From: an uncultured Bacteroidaceae bacterium
GTDB taxonomy: Bacteria; Bacteroidota; Bacteroidia; Bacteroidales; Bacteroidaceae
Assembly (NCBI GenBank): GCA_904501945.1
Contig: CAJGCU010000041.1
Span: 1-19,491, forward strand
Length of the DNA stretch: 19,491 nt
Direction: 5' to 3'
The position numbers were made by a program, and so were the translations under genes. Below the pieces are notes generated by a model. It worked only from the letters and a program-made list of their open reading frames with translations, had not been told where the DNA came from and did no database searches. This document shows positions 6,314 to 14,180 of this stretch, piece by piece. Positions within the stretch are counted from its first letter, which is position 1. Every line of letters begins with the position of its first letter.

Positions 6314-7447
6314 ATGGAAAATCAAGAAGAAAAGCAGCAAGATATACAGAAAGAAAAAAAGCAGCAGCCTAAATTTGACCCTTATGCACCACATAAAATC
6401 AAATGGTGGGGATGGCCTCTGCTCATCTTGCTCATCATAGGAACTATTTATATATTCAGAAACAATCAGCCTCAACGTGGAAAAAGTTCAATGTCTGCTC
6501 ACCCCCAATGGGAGGCAAAAGATACGCAGCATAACGAGGGTAGCATCTTTGGCACTTTCTACCATATAACCTACCAATCAACAGAAAATCTGCAAGAGGG
6601 AATAAACGCGGTGCTGAAACAGGTGGACCAGTCGCTTTCTCCTTTCAATAAAAGTTCGGTCATCACAGCCATCAACGAAAACACCAGCATGAACACCGAC
6701 TCGATGTTTACAGAGGTATTTCTTCTTGCCCAAGAAGTGTCTAATGTCACCAACGGAGCATTCGACATCACGGTAGCGCCGCTTGTCAATCTTTGGGGAT
6801 TTGGATTCAAGAACATAGATAATGTAAACGAGACAAAGGTGGACAGCATCCTGCCCTTCATCGGATACCAAAAAGTACGCCTCGTAAATGGCAAAATAGA
6901 AAAAGAGGCGCCTCAACTCATGCTAGATTGCAGCGCCATCGCAAAAGGATACGGCGTTGATGCCGCAGGCAAATACCTTGAAAGCAAAGGCATCAAAAAT
7001 TACATGGTCGAAATTGGCGGCGAAATTCGTGTAAGAGGAACCAATCCGCAAGGCGAACTCTGGAGAATAGGCATCAACACGCCTAAAGATGACCCGACAA
7101 GCACTAGTAATGAGATTGAAGAAATCATACAAGTAACACAATTGTCAATGGCGACATCAGGCAACTATAGGAACTATTACGAAAAAGACGGAAAGAAATT
7201 CGCACACACCATAGACCCCCGAACAGGATATCCCATTCAGCATAATATCCTGTCTTCAACTGTGCTGGCGCAGGATTGTGCCACTGCTGACGCCTATGCT
7301 ACAGCATTCATGGTGTTAGGTTTGGAAGAAGCACAAAAAATTCTGAATGAGAAGCATGGCCTGATGGCATTCTTCATCTACTCTAACGAAAACGGAGAAA
7401 TGGAGAAATGGCATACAGAAAACCTTAACAACCTCATCGTAAAATAA
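6314..7447 (+). CDS. apbE: FAD:protein FMN transferase (ApbE family)
   Basis: ApbE moves FMN from FAD onto a threonine of exported or membrane proteins such as NqrB, NqrC and RnfG, using magnesium. The 377-residue protein has a charged N-terminus, one membrane helix at about 31-48, and an extracytoplasmic catalytic domain. Family hallmarks are D-C-S-A-I-A-K-G-Y-G at 205-214, V-E-I-G-G-E at 232-237, H-T-I-D-P-R-T-G-Y-P at 298-307, and the metal-binding D-C-A-T-A-D-A-Y-A-T at 321-330 with Asp326 and Thr330. Most relatives carry a lipoprotein signal, whereas this one has an uncleaved-looking helix without a lipobox. No Nqr or Rnf genes are in the window, so its target is elsewhere or among its uncharacterised envelope neighbours. 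Confidence 0.93.
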   Translation: MENQEEKQQDIQKEKKQQPKFDPYAPHKIKWWGWPLLILLIIGTIYIFRNNQPQRGKSSMSAHPQWEAKDTQHNEGSIFGTFYHITYQSTENLQEGINAVLKQVDQSLSPFNKSSVITAINENTSMNTDSMFTEVFLLAQEVSNVTNGAFDITVAPLVNLWGFGFKNIDNVNETKVDSILPFIGYQKVRLVNGKIEKEAPQLMLDCSAIAKGYGVDAAGKYLESKGIKNYMVEIGGEIRVRGTNPQGELWRIGINTPKDDPTSTSNEIEEIIQVTQLSMATSGNYRNYYEKDGKKFAHTIDPRTGYPIQHNILSSTVLAQDCATADAYATAFMVLGLEEAQKILNEKHGLMAFFIYSNENGEMEKWHTENLNNLIVK

Positions 7448-7468
7448 ACTAAACATCTCACTTTGCGT

Positions 7469-8134
7469 ATGGAATTGACAATGTTTGAAAAAATTCTCCA
7501 GCTACCTATTTTTCAAGGACTTACACATAAAGAGATAGAGGATATCATGTCGCGTATACGACTGGACTTTATCAACTATCAGGCTGGAGACGAAATTGTC
7601 ATGCAAGACGATCCATGCCGAGGGCTCATCTATATTATCAACGGAGAAATTGCATCAGAATACAGAGATTCTCAAGGACAATTTACACTGACAGAGCAAC
7701 TTTCGCCTATTGGCGTCATCGAACCTTACAACATGTTCGGCATGTTCCAAAAATACTCCCGCACTTATTTCTTTAAGACAGATGGATGTACACTGACGAT
7801 TGACAAATCAATAGTCCTGAAACACCTGATGACCAATCATATCATCAAAATAAACCTTCTGAACATCATTTGCAATCGCTATCAGCAAACACAAAAGCTG
7901 CTATGCGAGTTTCCAGATGATAACATCAGGAACAAATTGGTGAAATTCATCCTGTCTCACTCTTCTATCGGAAAAGGGCAAAAAGAGATACACACCAAGA
8001 TGACAGATATTGCCGCCATCATTCACGAAACACGACTCAATGTTTCCAAGATTCTGAACCTACTACAACAACAAGGACTCGTTTCATTGCAACGTAATAT
8101 GCTTCTTATCAAGAATATAAAAGATTTATATTAA
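7469..8134 (+). CDS. Crp/Fnr family transcriptional regulator
   Basis: The protein has 221 residues from the ATG at 7469; a TTG at 7463 and an ATG at 7481 are alternatives. The N-terminal part is a cyclic-nucleotide-binding-like beta barrel (L-P-I-F-Q-G-L, then G-D-E-I-V-M-Q-D-D). The C-terminal part is a winged helix-turn-helix at about 178-212 (M-T-D-I-A-A-I-I-H-E-T-R-L-N-V-S-K-I-L). The cAMP-contacting pattern of Crp (F-G-E-L ... R-A-A) is not present, and the four cysteines are not in the N-terminal FNR iron-sulfur arrangement. The ligand is therefore unknown, as is usual for Bacteroidales members. It lies inside the operon, 21 bases after apbE and 12 before the peptidase gene, and could regulate the operon it belongs to. 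Confidence 0.9.
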   Translation: MELTMFEKILQLPIFQGLTHKEIEDIMSRIRLDFINYQAGDEIVMQDDPCRGLIYIINGEIASEYRDSQGQFTLTEQLSPIGVIEPYNMFGMFQKYSRTYFFKTDGCTLTIDKSIVLKHLMTNHIIKINLLNIICNRYQQTQKLLCEFPDDNIRNKLVKFILSHSSIGKGQKEIHTKMTDIAAIIHETRLNVSKILNLLQQQGLVSLQRNMLLIKNIKDLY

Positions 8135-8146
8135 AAAACATACCAG

Positions 8147-10204
8147 ATGAATCCATTCTATACAACATACAAATACATACCTTTCGACAAAATAGCAGAA
8201 ACGGACTTCGAACCAGCTATGTTGAAAGGCATAGAGGAAGAAGACAAAGAAATTGCAAAAATTGTCAATAACCCCGAAGCGCCAACATTCGAAAACACGA
8301 TTGAAGCACTTGAGAATACAGGAGAACTGCTGGGCAGAGTGACTGAGGTTTTCTTCAATCTGCTCAGCGCAGAAACGACAGACTTTCTGGATGAACTGGC
8401 ACAAAAGATGTCTCCAATCCTTTCAGAGCATTCTAACAATATAACTCTGAACGAAGGACTTTTCCAAAAAGTAAAGAAGGTATATGAAATGTATGCTGAA
8501 AATGATTTTGGGGGACTGAATGCAGAACAGCAAATGCTCCTCAAGAATTGCTATAATGGATTTGTTCGACATGGTGCCAATTTGCCTGACGAGAAGAAAG
8601 AGAAATTTAGACAGATATCAGCAGAACTGAGCGTAATGTCACTCCAATTCTCGCAGAACAAACTTAAAGACACTAATGACTTCTTCATGCACCTAAGTAA
8701 TCAAGAAGACATTGAAGGACTACCTGAAAGCGCAATAGACTTAGGACGCCAAACTGCTATGGAAAAGAACTTAGAAGGTTATGTTTTCACGCTTCAAGCA
8801 CCTTCGTACATTCCATTCCTCACCTACTCTGCCAAGCGAAATCTAAGACAGAAGATGTACATGGCGTACAACACTATGTGTACCCACGACAATGAGAACA
8901 ATAATATCGCTATTGTCGGGAAAATTGTCAATCTACATCGAGAACTTGCTCAGATGCTTGGCTACGAGACCTACGCAGACTATGCCCTGTCGCAACGTAT
9001 GGCAGAGAATACGCCCAATGTACATAAGCTACTGAATGACCTGATTGACGCATATATGCCAACAGCATTAGCAGAGGTGAAGGAAGTTGAAGATTTGTAC
9101 TACGAAGATAATGACATCGACCCTTCTACGCTTTCAGAGAGTGACCCTAGGCGTTTCATGCCATGGGACTTTTCTTTCTACTCCAATAAACTGAAAGAAA
9201 GGAAATTCAACATTAACAGCGAAATGTTACGTCCCTACTTCCAACTTTCCAAAGTAAAAGAGGGCGTGTTTGGCCTAGCAACGAAACTTTACGGCATCAC
9301 TTTCCGTAAAAACACAGATGCACCAGTCTATCATCCCGATGTGGACGTATACGATGTAATCGACAAAGATGGAACACCTTTAGCTCTGTTCTTCTGTGAT
9401 TTTCATCCTCGTACATCTAAAAAGTCTGGCGCATGGATGACTTCTTTCAAAGAACAATGGAAAAGCAAGGATGGTACAAACTCTCGTCCACAAGTATCTA
9501 TTGTAATGAATTTTTCTAAACCAACAGAAAACAAGCCAGCATTGCTAACGCTTGACGAAGTAGAGACGTTCCTGCATGAATTTGGGCATTCTCTTCATGG
9601 AATTTTTGCTAATACTACTTACAGTTCATTGTCTGGCACAAATGTCTATTGGGACTTTGTGGAACTGCCTTCTCAGTTTATGGAAAATTATAGTATAGAG
9701 AAAGATTTCCTGAACACTTTTGCTGTACATTACCAAACAGGAGAACAAATTCCACAAGAGCTTATTGACAGAATTACCCAAAGCCGCAACTTCAATGCAG
9801 CTTATGCCTGCATGAGACAGGTCTGCTTCGGGCTTCTTGACATGGCATTCTATACGCTAACGGAGAATTTCAATACTTCTCTGATTGAATTCGAACGTCA
9901 AGCATGGAAACGCGCTATGGTTCTCCCTGAAGTGGAAGGCACTTGCATGACTACACAATTCTCTCACATCATGTCTGGAGGCTATTCCGCTGGCTATTAC
10001 AGTTACAAATGGGCTGAAGTATTAGATGCTGATGCTTTCTCATTCTTTAAAGAAAGAGGAATCTTCGACCAGGCAACAGCACAAAGTTTCCGTGACAACA
10101 TCTTGTCGAAGGGAGGTACAGAACATCCCATGACACTATACAAACGATTCCGCGGACAAGAACCTACAATTGATGCACTCTTGCATCGTAACGGCATCAA
10201 ATAA
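8147..10204 (+). CDS. M3 family zinc metallopeptidase (peptidyl-dipeptidase Dcp / oligopeptidase type)
   Basis: A 685-residue cytoplasmic-looking enzyme without signal peptide, the usual size for the M3A group (oligopeptidase A, Dcp, thimet oligopeptidase). The zinc site is H-E-F-G-H at 477-481, with the third ligand Glu506 in D-F-V-E-L-P-S-Q, 29 residues after the first His as in characterised members. The C-terminal substrate-binding loop M-S-G-G-Y-S-A-G-Y-Y-S-Y-K-W is also intact. It degrades short peptides released by proteases or signal-peptide cleavage. Dcp versus oligopeptidase A cannot be settled by eye; the lack of a signal peptide fits either. The coding sequence is comparatively A+T-rich. 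It sits 12 bases after the regulator gene and 27 before a lipoprotein gene. Confidence 0.93.
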   Translation: MNPFYTTYKYIPFDKIAETDFEPAMLKGIEEEDKEIAKIVNNPEAPTFENTIEALENTGELLGRVTEVFFNLLSAETTDFLDELAQKMSPILSEHSNNITLNEGLFQKVKKVYEMYAENDFGGLNAEQQMLLKNCYNGFVRHGANLPDEKKEKFRQISAELSVMSLQFSQNKLKDTNDFFMHLSNQEDIEGLPESAIDLGRQTAMEKNLEGYVFTLQAPSYIPFLTYSAKRNLRQKMYMAYNTMCTHDNENNNIAIVGKIVNLHRELAQMLGYETYADYALSQRMAENTPNVHKLLNDLIDAYMPTALAEVKEVEDLYYEDNDIDPSTLSESDPRRFMPWDFSFYSNKLKERKFNINSEMLRPYFQLSKVKEGVFGLATKLYGITFRKNTDAPVYHPDVDVYDVIDKDGTPLALFFCDFHPRTSKKSGAWMTSFKEQWKSKDGTNSRPQVSIVMNFSKPTENKPALLTLDEVETFLHEFGHSLHGIFANTTYSSLSGTNVYWDFVELPSQFMENYSIEKDFLNTFAVHYQTGEQIPQELIDRITQSRNFNAAYACMRQVCFGLLDMAFYTLTENFNTSLIEFERQAWKRAMVLPEVEGTCMTTQFSHIMSGGYSAGYYSYKWAEVLDADAFSFFKERGIFDQATAQSFRDNILSKGGTEHPMTLYKRFRGQEPTIDALLHRNGIK

Positions 10205-10231
10205 CCTGATAAGAAAACAAAAAAAAGAAAT

Positions 10232-10687
10232 ATGCGCTTCATCAAAAATATTTTCTATATATATTTCAGCCTTCTCGCCCTCACGGCATGCAGCAACGAA
10301 GATGATATTGAAGAAATCTTCATTGGAAGGACATGGTATATGAATGGAGCAACCATCAATGGCATGAAACTGAACAGCGACATTAAAAATTTCTACACTG
10401 ATGCAGGAGAAAGAGCCTATTATATCAGTTTTTCAGCTGGAACATTTACAGGTGTACTTTCTGAAGGCGTGTTTTTTTCTGGCACATGGGCTGCAAACGG
10501 AAAGGAACAAACAATCTTGATGAACATTAAACAAAAACCCAACACACAAACAATATTTGACAAACAGATTTTTAATATAATATCTTCTGCAAGCTCCTAC
10601 AATAGTGGCGCTGATTTTCTCAGTATCAAAGAAGACAATCAAAATATTGTACTATTTGGCAGTTCACGAAGCAAAATATATAATTAA
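10232..10687 (+). CDS. small lipoprotein, possibly DUF4847-like
   Basis: A 151-residue lipoprotein. A hydrophobic signal ends in lipobox L-T-A-C with Cys20, followed by an acidic S-N-E-D-D. The mature part reads like a small beta-sandwich or barrel (G-R-T-W-Y-M-N-G, then F-S-G-T-W-A-A-N-G), similar to lipocalin-like lipoproteins of Bacteroidales. DUF4847 is my best guess from memory and is not firm. The gene is clearly A+T-rich compared with ruvC or ftsZ. Its stop is one base before the next ATG, so translation of the two is probably coupled. No function is known. Confidence 0.7.
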   Translation: MRFIKNIFYIYFSLLALTACSNEDDIEEIFIGRTWYMNGATINGMKLNSDIKNFYTDAGERAYYISFSAGTFTGVLSEGVFFSGTWAANGKEQTILMNIKQKPNTQTIFDKQIFNIISSASSYNSGADFLSIKEDNQNIVLFGSSRSKIYN

Positions 10688-10688
10688 A

Positions 10689-11126
10689 ATGGACGAAAAA
10701 CAACATAAACTCGACTGTCGCTACATACGCATGGCGCGTATCTGGGCAGAAAACTCCTATTGCCAACGCAGACAAGTTGGCGCTCTGGTCATCAAGAACA
10801 AAGCCATCATATCAGATGGTTACAACGGAACCCCATCAGGATTTGAAAACGTTTGCGAAGATGAAAACAATACAACCAAGCCATACGTACTTCATGCTGA
10901 AGCAAATGCCATTACAAAACTTGCACGCTCACATAATTCCAGTGATGGTGCAACGATGTATGTCACGGCATCTCCTTGCATTGAATGCGCTAAGCTCATC
11001 ATACAAGCAGGAATTAAACGTGTCGTGTATTCTGAGAAATACAGACTTGACGATGGACTCAAGCTGCTGGAACGTGCAGGAATTGATGTTGAATACATAA
11101 ATCCCGATGAATCAAATGAGCAATAA
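10689..11126 (+). CDS. dCMP deaminase family protein (ComEB-like)
   Basis: A 145-residue zinc deaminase of the deoxycytidylate deaminase family, which converts dCMP to dUMP as a source for thymidylate. The zinc site is complete: His69 with catalytic Glu71 in H-A-E-A-N-A-I, and Cys97 and Cys100 in S-P-C-I-E-C-A. The N-terminal R-Q-V-G-A-L-V-I, the G-Y-N-G-T-P substrate loop and a C-terminal K-Y-R-L-D-D-G segment fit the same family. The length matches single-domain bacterial dCMP deaminases. The ATG at 10689 is chosen because it aligns with the family start; the frame is open further upstream inside the preceding gene. It overlaps the next gene by 20 bases. Confidence 0.92.
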   Translation: MDEKQHKLDCRYIRMARIWAENSYCQRRQVGALVIKNKAIISDGYNGTPSGFENVCEDENNTTKPYVLHAEANAITKLARSHNSSDGATMYVTASPCIECAKLIIQAGIKRVVYSEKYRLDDGLKLLERAGIDVEYINPDESNEQ

Positions 11127-12780
11127 CGTGAACAGAAACAACCGTTGGGTGCCTATCATCATTGCAGTAAGTGTCATTGCAGGCATCATCATAGGCACAT
11201 TCTTTGCCAACCGTTTTGCAGGAAACAGGCTGAATATCATCAACACGTCATCCAATAAGCTCAACGACTTGCTGCATATCATTGATGACCAATATGTTGA
11301 CACTATCAACATTGCCAACATCGTGGAGCAATCAATGCCAAAGATTCTTGAAGAGCTTGACCCTCATTCCACCTACATCAAAGCCAAGGATGCCCAGGCG
11401 GCAAATGAAGATTTGAAAGGCTCTTTTAGCGGCATAGGCGTACAATTCGTCATACGTGAAGATACGGTGCGTGTAACAGGAATTATCAAAGGCGGTCCTT
11501 CTGAAAAAGTTGGGCTCTTGGCTGGAGATAAGATTGTTGCAGTAGACGATGAGCCTTACGTAGGTAAAATCGTCACGAACGAGGAGACCATGCGCAGACT
11601 TAAAGGAGAAAAAGGTACTGAAGTAAAGATTAGTGTCCAGCGCTATGGACATAAAGAGCCACTCTCTTTCACTATTGTCAGAGGAGACATTCCGCTGAAA
11701 AGTATTGATGCCACATACATGATTAACAAGGACCTAGGTTATGTAAAGATTAAGAATTTTGGCGAAACGACCTATGCGGAACTGCTCATCGCTTTAGCAG
11801 AACTTGAAGTGGAAGGGTTCAAAGGACTCATTATAGATTTGCGTGGAAACGGAGGAGGCTATCTCTCCGCTGCCATTCAGATGATAAATGAATTCCTACC
11901 TAAAGACCGCCTTATTGTCTATACACAAGGACGCCGTTCTCGCAGAGAGGAATTTAGAAGTGATGGACGTGGCTCTTATCAGAATCTTCCTGTCATAGTC
12001 CTCATTGATGAGACTTCAGCATCGGCATCAGAAATTTTCTCTGGAGCCATTCAGGACAATGACAGAGGAATCATCGTGGGCCGCCGTTCATTTGGCAAAG
12101 GTCTTGTACAGCAACCTATAGAGTTTTCCGACGGGTCACTCATCCATCTCACCATTGCCCGCTATTATACTCCTTCTGGCAGATGCATTCAGAAACCATA
12201 CGTAAAAGGACAACCTAAAGAGTACGAGATGGACCTCGTCACACGCTATGAACGAGGTGAATTCTTCCATCAGGACAGTATACATCAGACAGGCGAAGCA
12301 TACACGACTAGCATTGGACGTACCGTATACGGAGGAGGAGGAATCATGCCAGACTATTTCGTAGCTGAAGATACCTCAGCCATCACACCCTATTACACAG
12401 AATGTGCCGTTAAAGGAACAATTGCACAATTCTGCTTTGAATATACGGACAACAACAGAGAGCAACTTAACGCTTTCAAAAATGCAGCAGAACTGGAGAA
12501 ACATCTGCGCAAACAGAAGGTTGTTGACCAATTCATACGTTACGCTGACAAGAAAGGTATTAAACGCCGCAACAACATGATTCTCAAGTCACAGCATCTT
12601 TTTGAGCAAGCCGTTTATGGTAGTATCATTTACAATATGCTGGAAATGAACGACTATGTGCAGTATCTAAATCATGACGATACAACCTTGAAAAAAGCAA
12701 TAGAACTTTTCAAAGCAAAAAAGACAAAACCCACGCTTGATGACCAAACAAGAAACAAGACACCTAATGCGGATGCTTAA
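11107..12780 (+). CDS. S41 family C-terminal processing peptidase
   Basis: A 557-residue CtpA/Prc-type serine protease that trims or degrades proteins from their C-termini in the periplasm. The order is: one membrane anchor or signal helix at about 15-33; an N-terminal helical part ending in L-D-P-H-S-T-Y; a PDZ domain at about 105-175; and the S41 catalytic core. The Ser-Lys dyad is Ser306 in T-S-A-S-A-S-E and Lys331 in F-G-K-G-L-V-Q, 25 residues apart as in E. coli Prc. A helical C-terminal extension follows. The start at 11107 lies 20 bases inside the deaminase gene, with an alternative ATG at 11116. The end overlaps the next gene by 41 bases. Its substrates are unknown. Confidence 0.93.
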   Translation: MNQMSNNVNRNNRWVPIIIAVSVIAGIIIGTFFANRFAGNRLNIINTSSNKLNDLLHIIDDQYVDTINIANIVEQSMPKILEELDPHSTYIKAKDAQAANEDLKGSFSGIGVQFVIREDTVRVTGIIKGGPSEKVGLLAGDKIVAVDDEPYVGKIVTNEETMRRLKGEKGTEVKISVQRYGHKEPLSFTIVRGDIPLKSIDATYMINKDLGYVKIKNFGETTYAELLIALAELEVEGFKGLIIDLRGNGGGYLSAAIQMINEFLPKDRLIVYTQGRRSRREEFRSDGRGSYQNLPVIVLIDETSASASEIFSGAIQDNDRGIIVGRRSFGKGLVQQPIEFSDGSLIHLTIARYYTPSGRCIQKPYVKGQPKEYEMDLVTRYERGEFFHQDSIHQTGEAYTTSIGRTVYGGGGIMPDYFVAEDTSAITPYYTECAVKGTIAQFCFEYTDNNREQLNAFKNAAELEKHLRKQKVVDQFIRYADKKGIKRRNNMILKSQHLFEQAVYGSIIYNMLEMNDYVQYLNHDDTTLKKAIELFKAKKTKPTLDDQTRNKTPNADA

Positions 12781-13273
12781 AAAACAGCACACCCGAGAGG
12801 AGTTGTCTGCACTAAGCCAAAAAGCAACAGAATCATTGCTTAAACGAATACATCAAGAGGAGAACTGCCAAACAGTTCTCCTCTACCACTCTCTACCTGA
12901 CGAAGTAGATACTCATCTGCTCATCCAGGCATTGGCTGCTGAGGGCAAGAAAGTCCTGCTTCCCACTATTGTCGGAACAGAACTCGAACTCCACAAATAC
13001 ATTGACGAACAAACATTCAGAACCTCAGAATCTTTTGGCATACAAGAATCTCAAGGGCCTCTATTCACAAACTATTCTCAAATCGACCTTGCCATTATCC
13101 CTGGAATGGCATTCACAAAACAGGGAGAACGACTGGGACGAGGCAAAGGATTCTATGATAGGCTTCTTCCCAAGCTTCATTGTCCTCTCATCGGCCTATC
13201 CTTCCCTTTTCAGATAATAGACTCCATACCTTGCGAACCCCACGACATACGCATGAACGAAGTCATCTATTAG
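12740..13273 (+). CDS. 5-formyltetrahydrofolate cyclo-ligase
   Basis: This 177-residue enzyme uses ATP to convert 5-formyltetrahydrofolate to 5,10-methenyltetrahydrofolate, returning a dead-end folate to one-carbon metabolism. Family marks are Y-H-S-L-P-D-E-V-D-T at about 53-62, the I-I-P-G-M-A-F segment, and the ATP/phosphate loop G-R-G-K-G-F-Y-D at 133-140. The length is typical. A TTG three bases earlier (12737) could also be read, but the ATG at 12740 is preferred. It starts 41 bases before the end of the protease gene, so expression is probably coupled. It is the last gene of the operon. A weak hairpin (CTTTTC/GAAAAG, 13274-13289) directly after the stop lacks a T-run. Confidence 0.93.
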   Translation: MTKQETRHLMRMLKKQHTREELSALSQKATESLLKRIHQEENCQTVLLYHSLPDEVDTHLLIQALAAEGKKVLLPTIVGTELELHKYIDEQTFRTSESFGIQESQGPLFTNYSQIDLAIIPGMAFTKQGERLGRGKGFYDRLLPKLHCPLIGLSFPFQIIDSIPCEPHDIRMNEVIY

Positions 13274-13333
13274 CTTTTCTTGAGAAAAGTTACCGAAACA
13301 GATTACCATACTGCAGCTATAGCAATATAATGC

Positions 13334-13379
13334 ACCTTCTATCACAATTACGCCTTACCTTCTATCGTAATTACGCTAC
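13334..13379. repeat. tandem direct repeat, two 23-base units
   Basis: Units 13334-13356 and 13357-13379 agree at 18 of 23 positions (ACCTTCTATC, two variable bases, AATTACGC). The second contains the 10-bp palindrome CGTAATTACG. It lies in the convergent gap between the operon end and the opposing lipoprotein gene; a spacing of two helical turns would suit a binding site, but no promoter is seen beside it. Confidence 0.6.
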
Positions 13380-13411
13380 ACCATCCATCAATTTAACTTC
13401 TCATAATAAAA

Positions 13412-13433
13412 TTCAGGAACGATACATCCTGAA
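13412..13433. repeat. short inverted repeat between convergent genes
   Basis: TTCAGGA (13412-13418) and TCCTGAA (13427-13433) form a perfect 7-bp stem with an 8-base loop. Read on the minus strand it is followed by ATTTTATT, so it may back up the stronger terminator just before it. Confidence 0.4.
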
Positions 13434-13443
13434 AAAATACATG

Positions 13444-13487
13444 AAAAAAGAAAAAAAGAAGGACTACCTCATTCGTAATCCTTCTTT
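13444..13487 (-). terminator. intrinsic terminator of the pheT-to-lipoprotein unit
   Basis: On the minus strand a 13-bp stem (13487-13475 with 13467-13455, one T-G pair) and a 7-base loop are followed by TTTT, C and TTTTTT. The T-G position is an A-C mismatch in plus-strand RNA, so the structure favours minus-strand transcripts. The stop codon of the lipoprotein gene (13471-13469) lies in the loop, and the 5' arm is coding sequence. Confidence 0.88.
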
Positions 13488-13882
13488 GTATATCGACATT
13501 CCAGCATTTTCGTTTTCGTCTCTGCATCATAATACATGAATGCAAAATCTATGCCAGCCTCCTTCTGCTTGATGAAAATGGGTGAATTCTGAACGAACTT
13601 CAGATTAAGACGTTCCAATTCATCTTTTTTCGACATCAGTTCTTTTTTCTGTTCTTCATTCAGAAATACTGAATAATGAATAGCCCATTCGCCCAAAGAC
13701 GATTTTTCAGCATATACCATGCTATCAAGAACTGTCATACCATCGCCCATACTGCAAGGACAATTTTGTTCTGTATATTCTCGTGCCTCACGCTTAAAAC
13801 GCTCATGCATGGATTCGCGGCATGAGACAAGAATGAACAAAAAAGAGAAGCTGAGAACGAATTTGACTATGCGCGTGTACAT
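13469..13882 (-). CDS. unrecognised lipoprotein
   Basis: A 137-residue lipoprotein: a hydrophobic signal ends in L-V-S-C with the lipidated Cys at residue 21, followed by R-E-S. I do not recognise the family. The mature protein has a basic, helical N-terminal part (M-H-E-R-F-K-R-E-A-R-E-Y), a C-P-C pair at 41-43, a G-D-G-M-T-V-L-D stretch, a lysine/glutamate-rich helix E-E-Q-K-K-E-L-M-S-K-K, and one more Cys near the C-terminus. The three non-lipid cysteines could form a disulfide or bind metal, but nothing proves it. It starts 38 bases after the TSCPD gene without an obvious promoter, so it is probably the last gene of that operon. Its final codons form one arm of the terminator. Confidence 0.72.
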   Translation of the reverse strand: MYTRIVKFVLSFSFLFILVSCRESMHERFKREAREYTEQNCPCSMGDGMTVLDSMVYAEKSSLGEWAIHYSVFLNEEQKKELMSKKDELERLNLKFVQNSPIFIKQKEAGIDFAFMYYDAETKTKMLECRYTKKDYE

Positions 13883-13920
13883 TTATATAAATCCGAATTA
13901 TATTGAGCATATTCCCATAC

Positions 13921-14175
13921 CTACTTTCCAGCCAGTTTCTTCAAAGCAACAGCCAACTGGTCGGGGCAACTCGTGGGCTTGCTGCCACAACGGATTCCCT
14001 CCAAACGTTTAACGACCTCCCCTGCCTGCATACCTTTCACAAGCTGAGCAATGCCGCAAGTATTACCCATACAGCCGCCTACAAACTGGATTTCGTTGAC
14101 AATTCCTGTCGCATCATCAACGTCAAGCATGATTGCTCTTGAACACGTGCCAGAAGTCTCGTATACCGTCTTCAT
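13921..14175 (-). CDS. TSCPD domain-containing protein (TIGR03905-like)
   Basis: An 84-residue protein that consists of one TSCPD domain, named after the T-S-C-P-D-Q motif seen here at 68-73. The five cysteines, at 11 (G-T-C-S-R), 35 and 40 (G-G-C-M-G-N-T-C-G), 63 (R-C-G) and 70, are the conserved feature and look suited to metal binding. The same domain occurs at the C-terminus of B12-dependent ribonucleotide reductases; stand-alone copies such as this have no established function. It begins five bases after the yebC stop, so cotranscription and probably coupling with yebC are likely. Confidence 0.88.
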   Translation of the reverse strand: MKTVYETSGTCSRAIMLDVDDATGIVNEIQFVGGCMGNTCGIAQLVKGMQAGEVVKRLEGIRCGSKPTSCPDQLAVALKKLAGK

Positions 14176-14180
14176 GAGTC

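Noticed and set aside
13274..13289. Terminator of the eleven-gene operon.
   Set aside because: A 6-7 bp A+T-rich stem with a tiny loop and no T-run; too weak to call.
13334..13379. Start of a CRISPR-like array.
   Set aside because: Only two directly adjacent units with no spacers and no cas genes.
13180..13539. A 119-codon plus-strand open frame running out of the folate ligase gene into the convergent gap.
   Set aside because: Begins inside a conserved gene in another frame, crosses the opposing terminator and gene end, and shows no recognisable domain.
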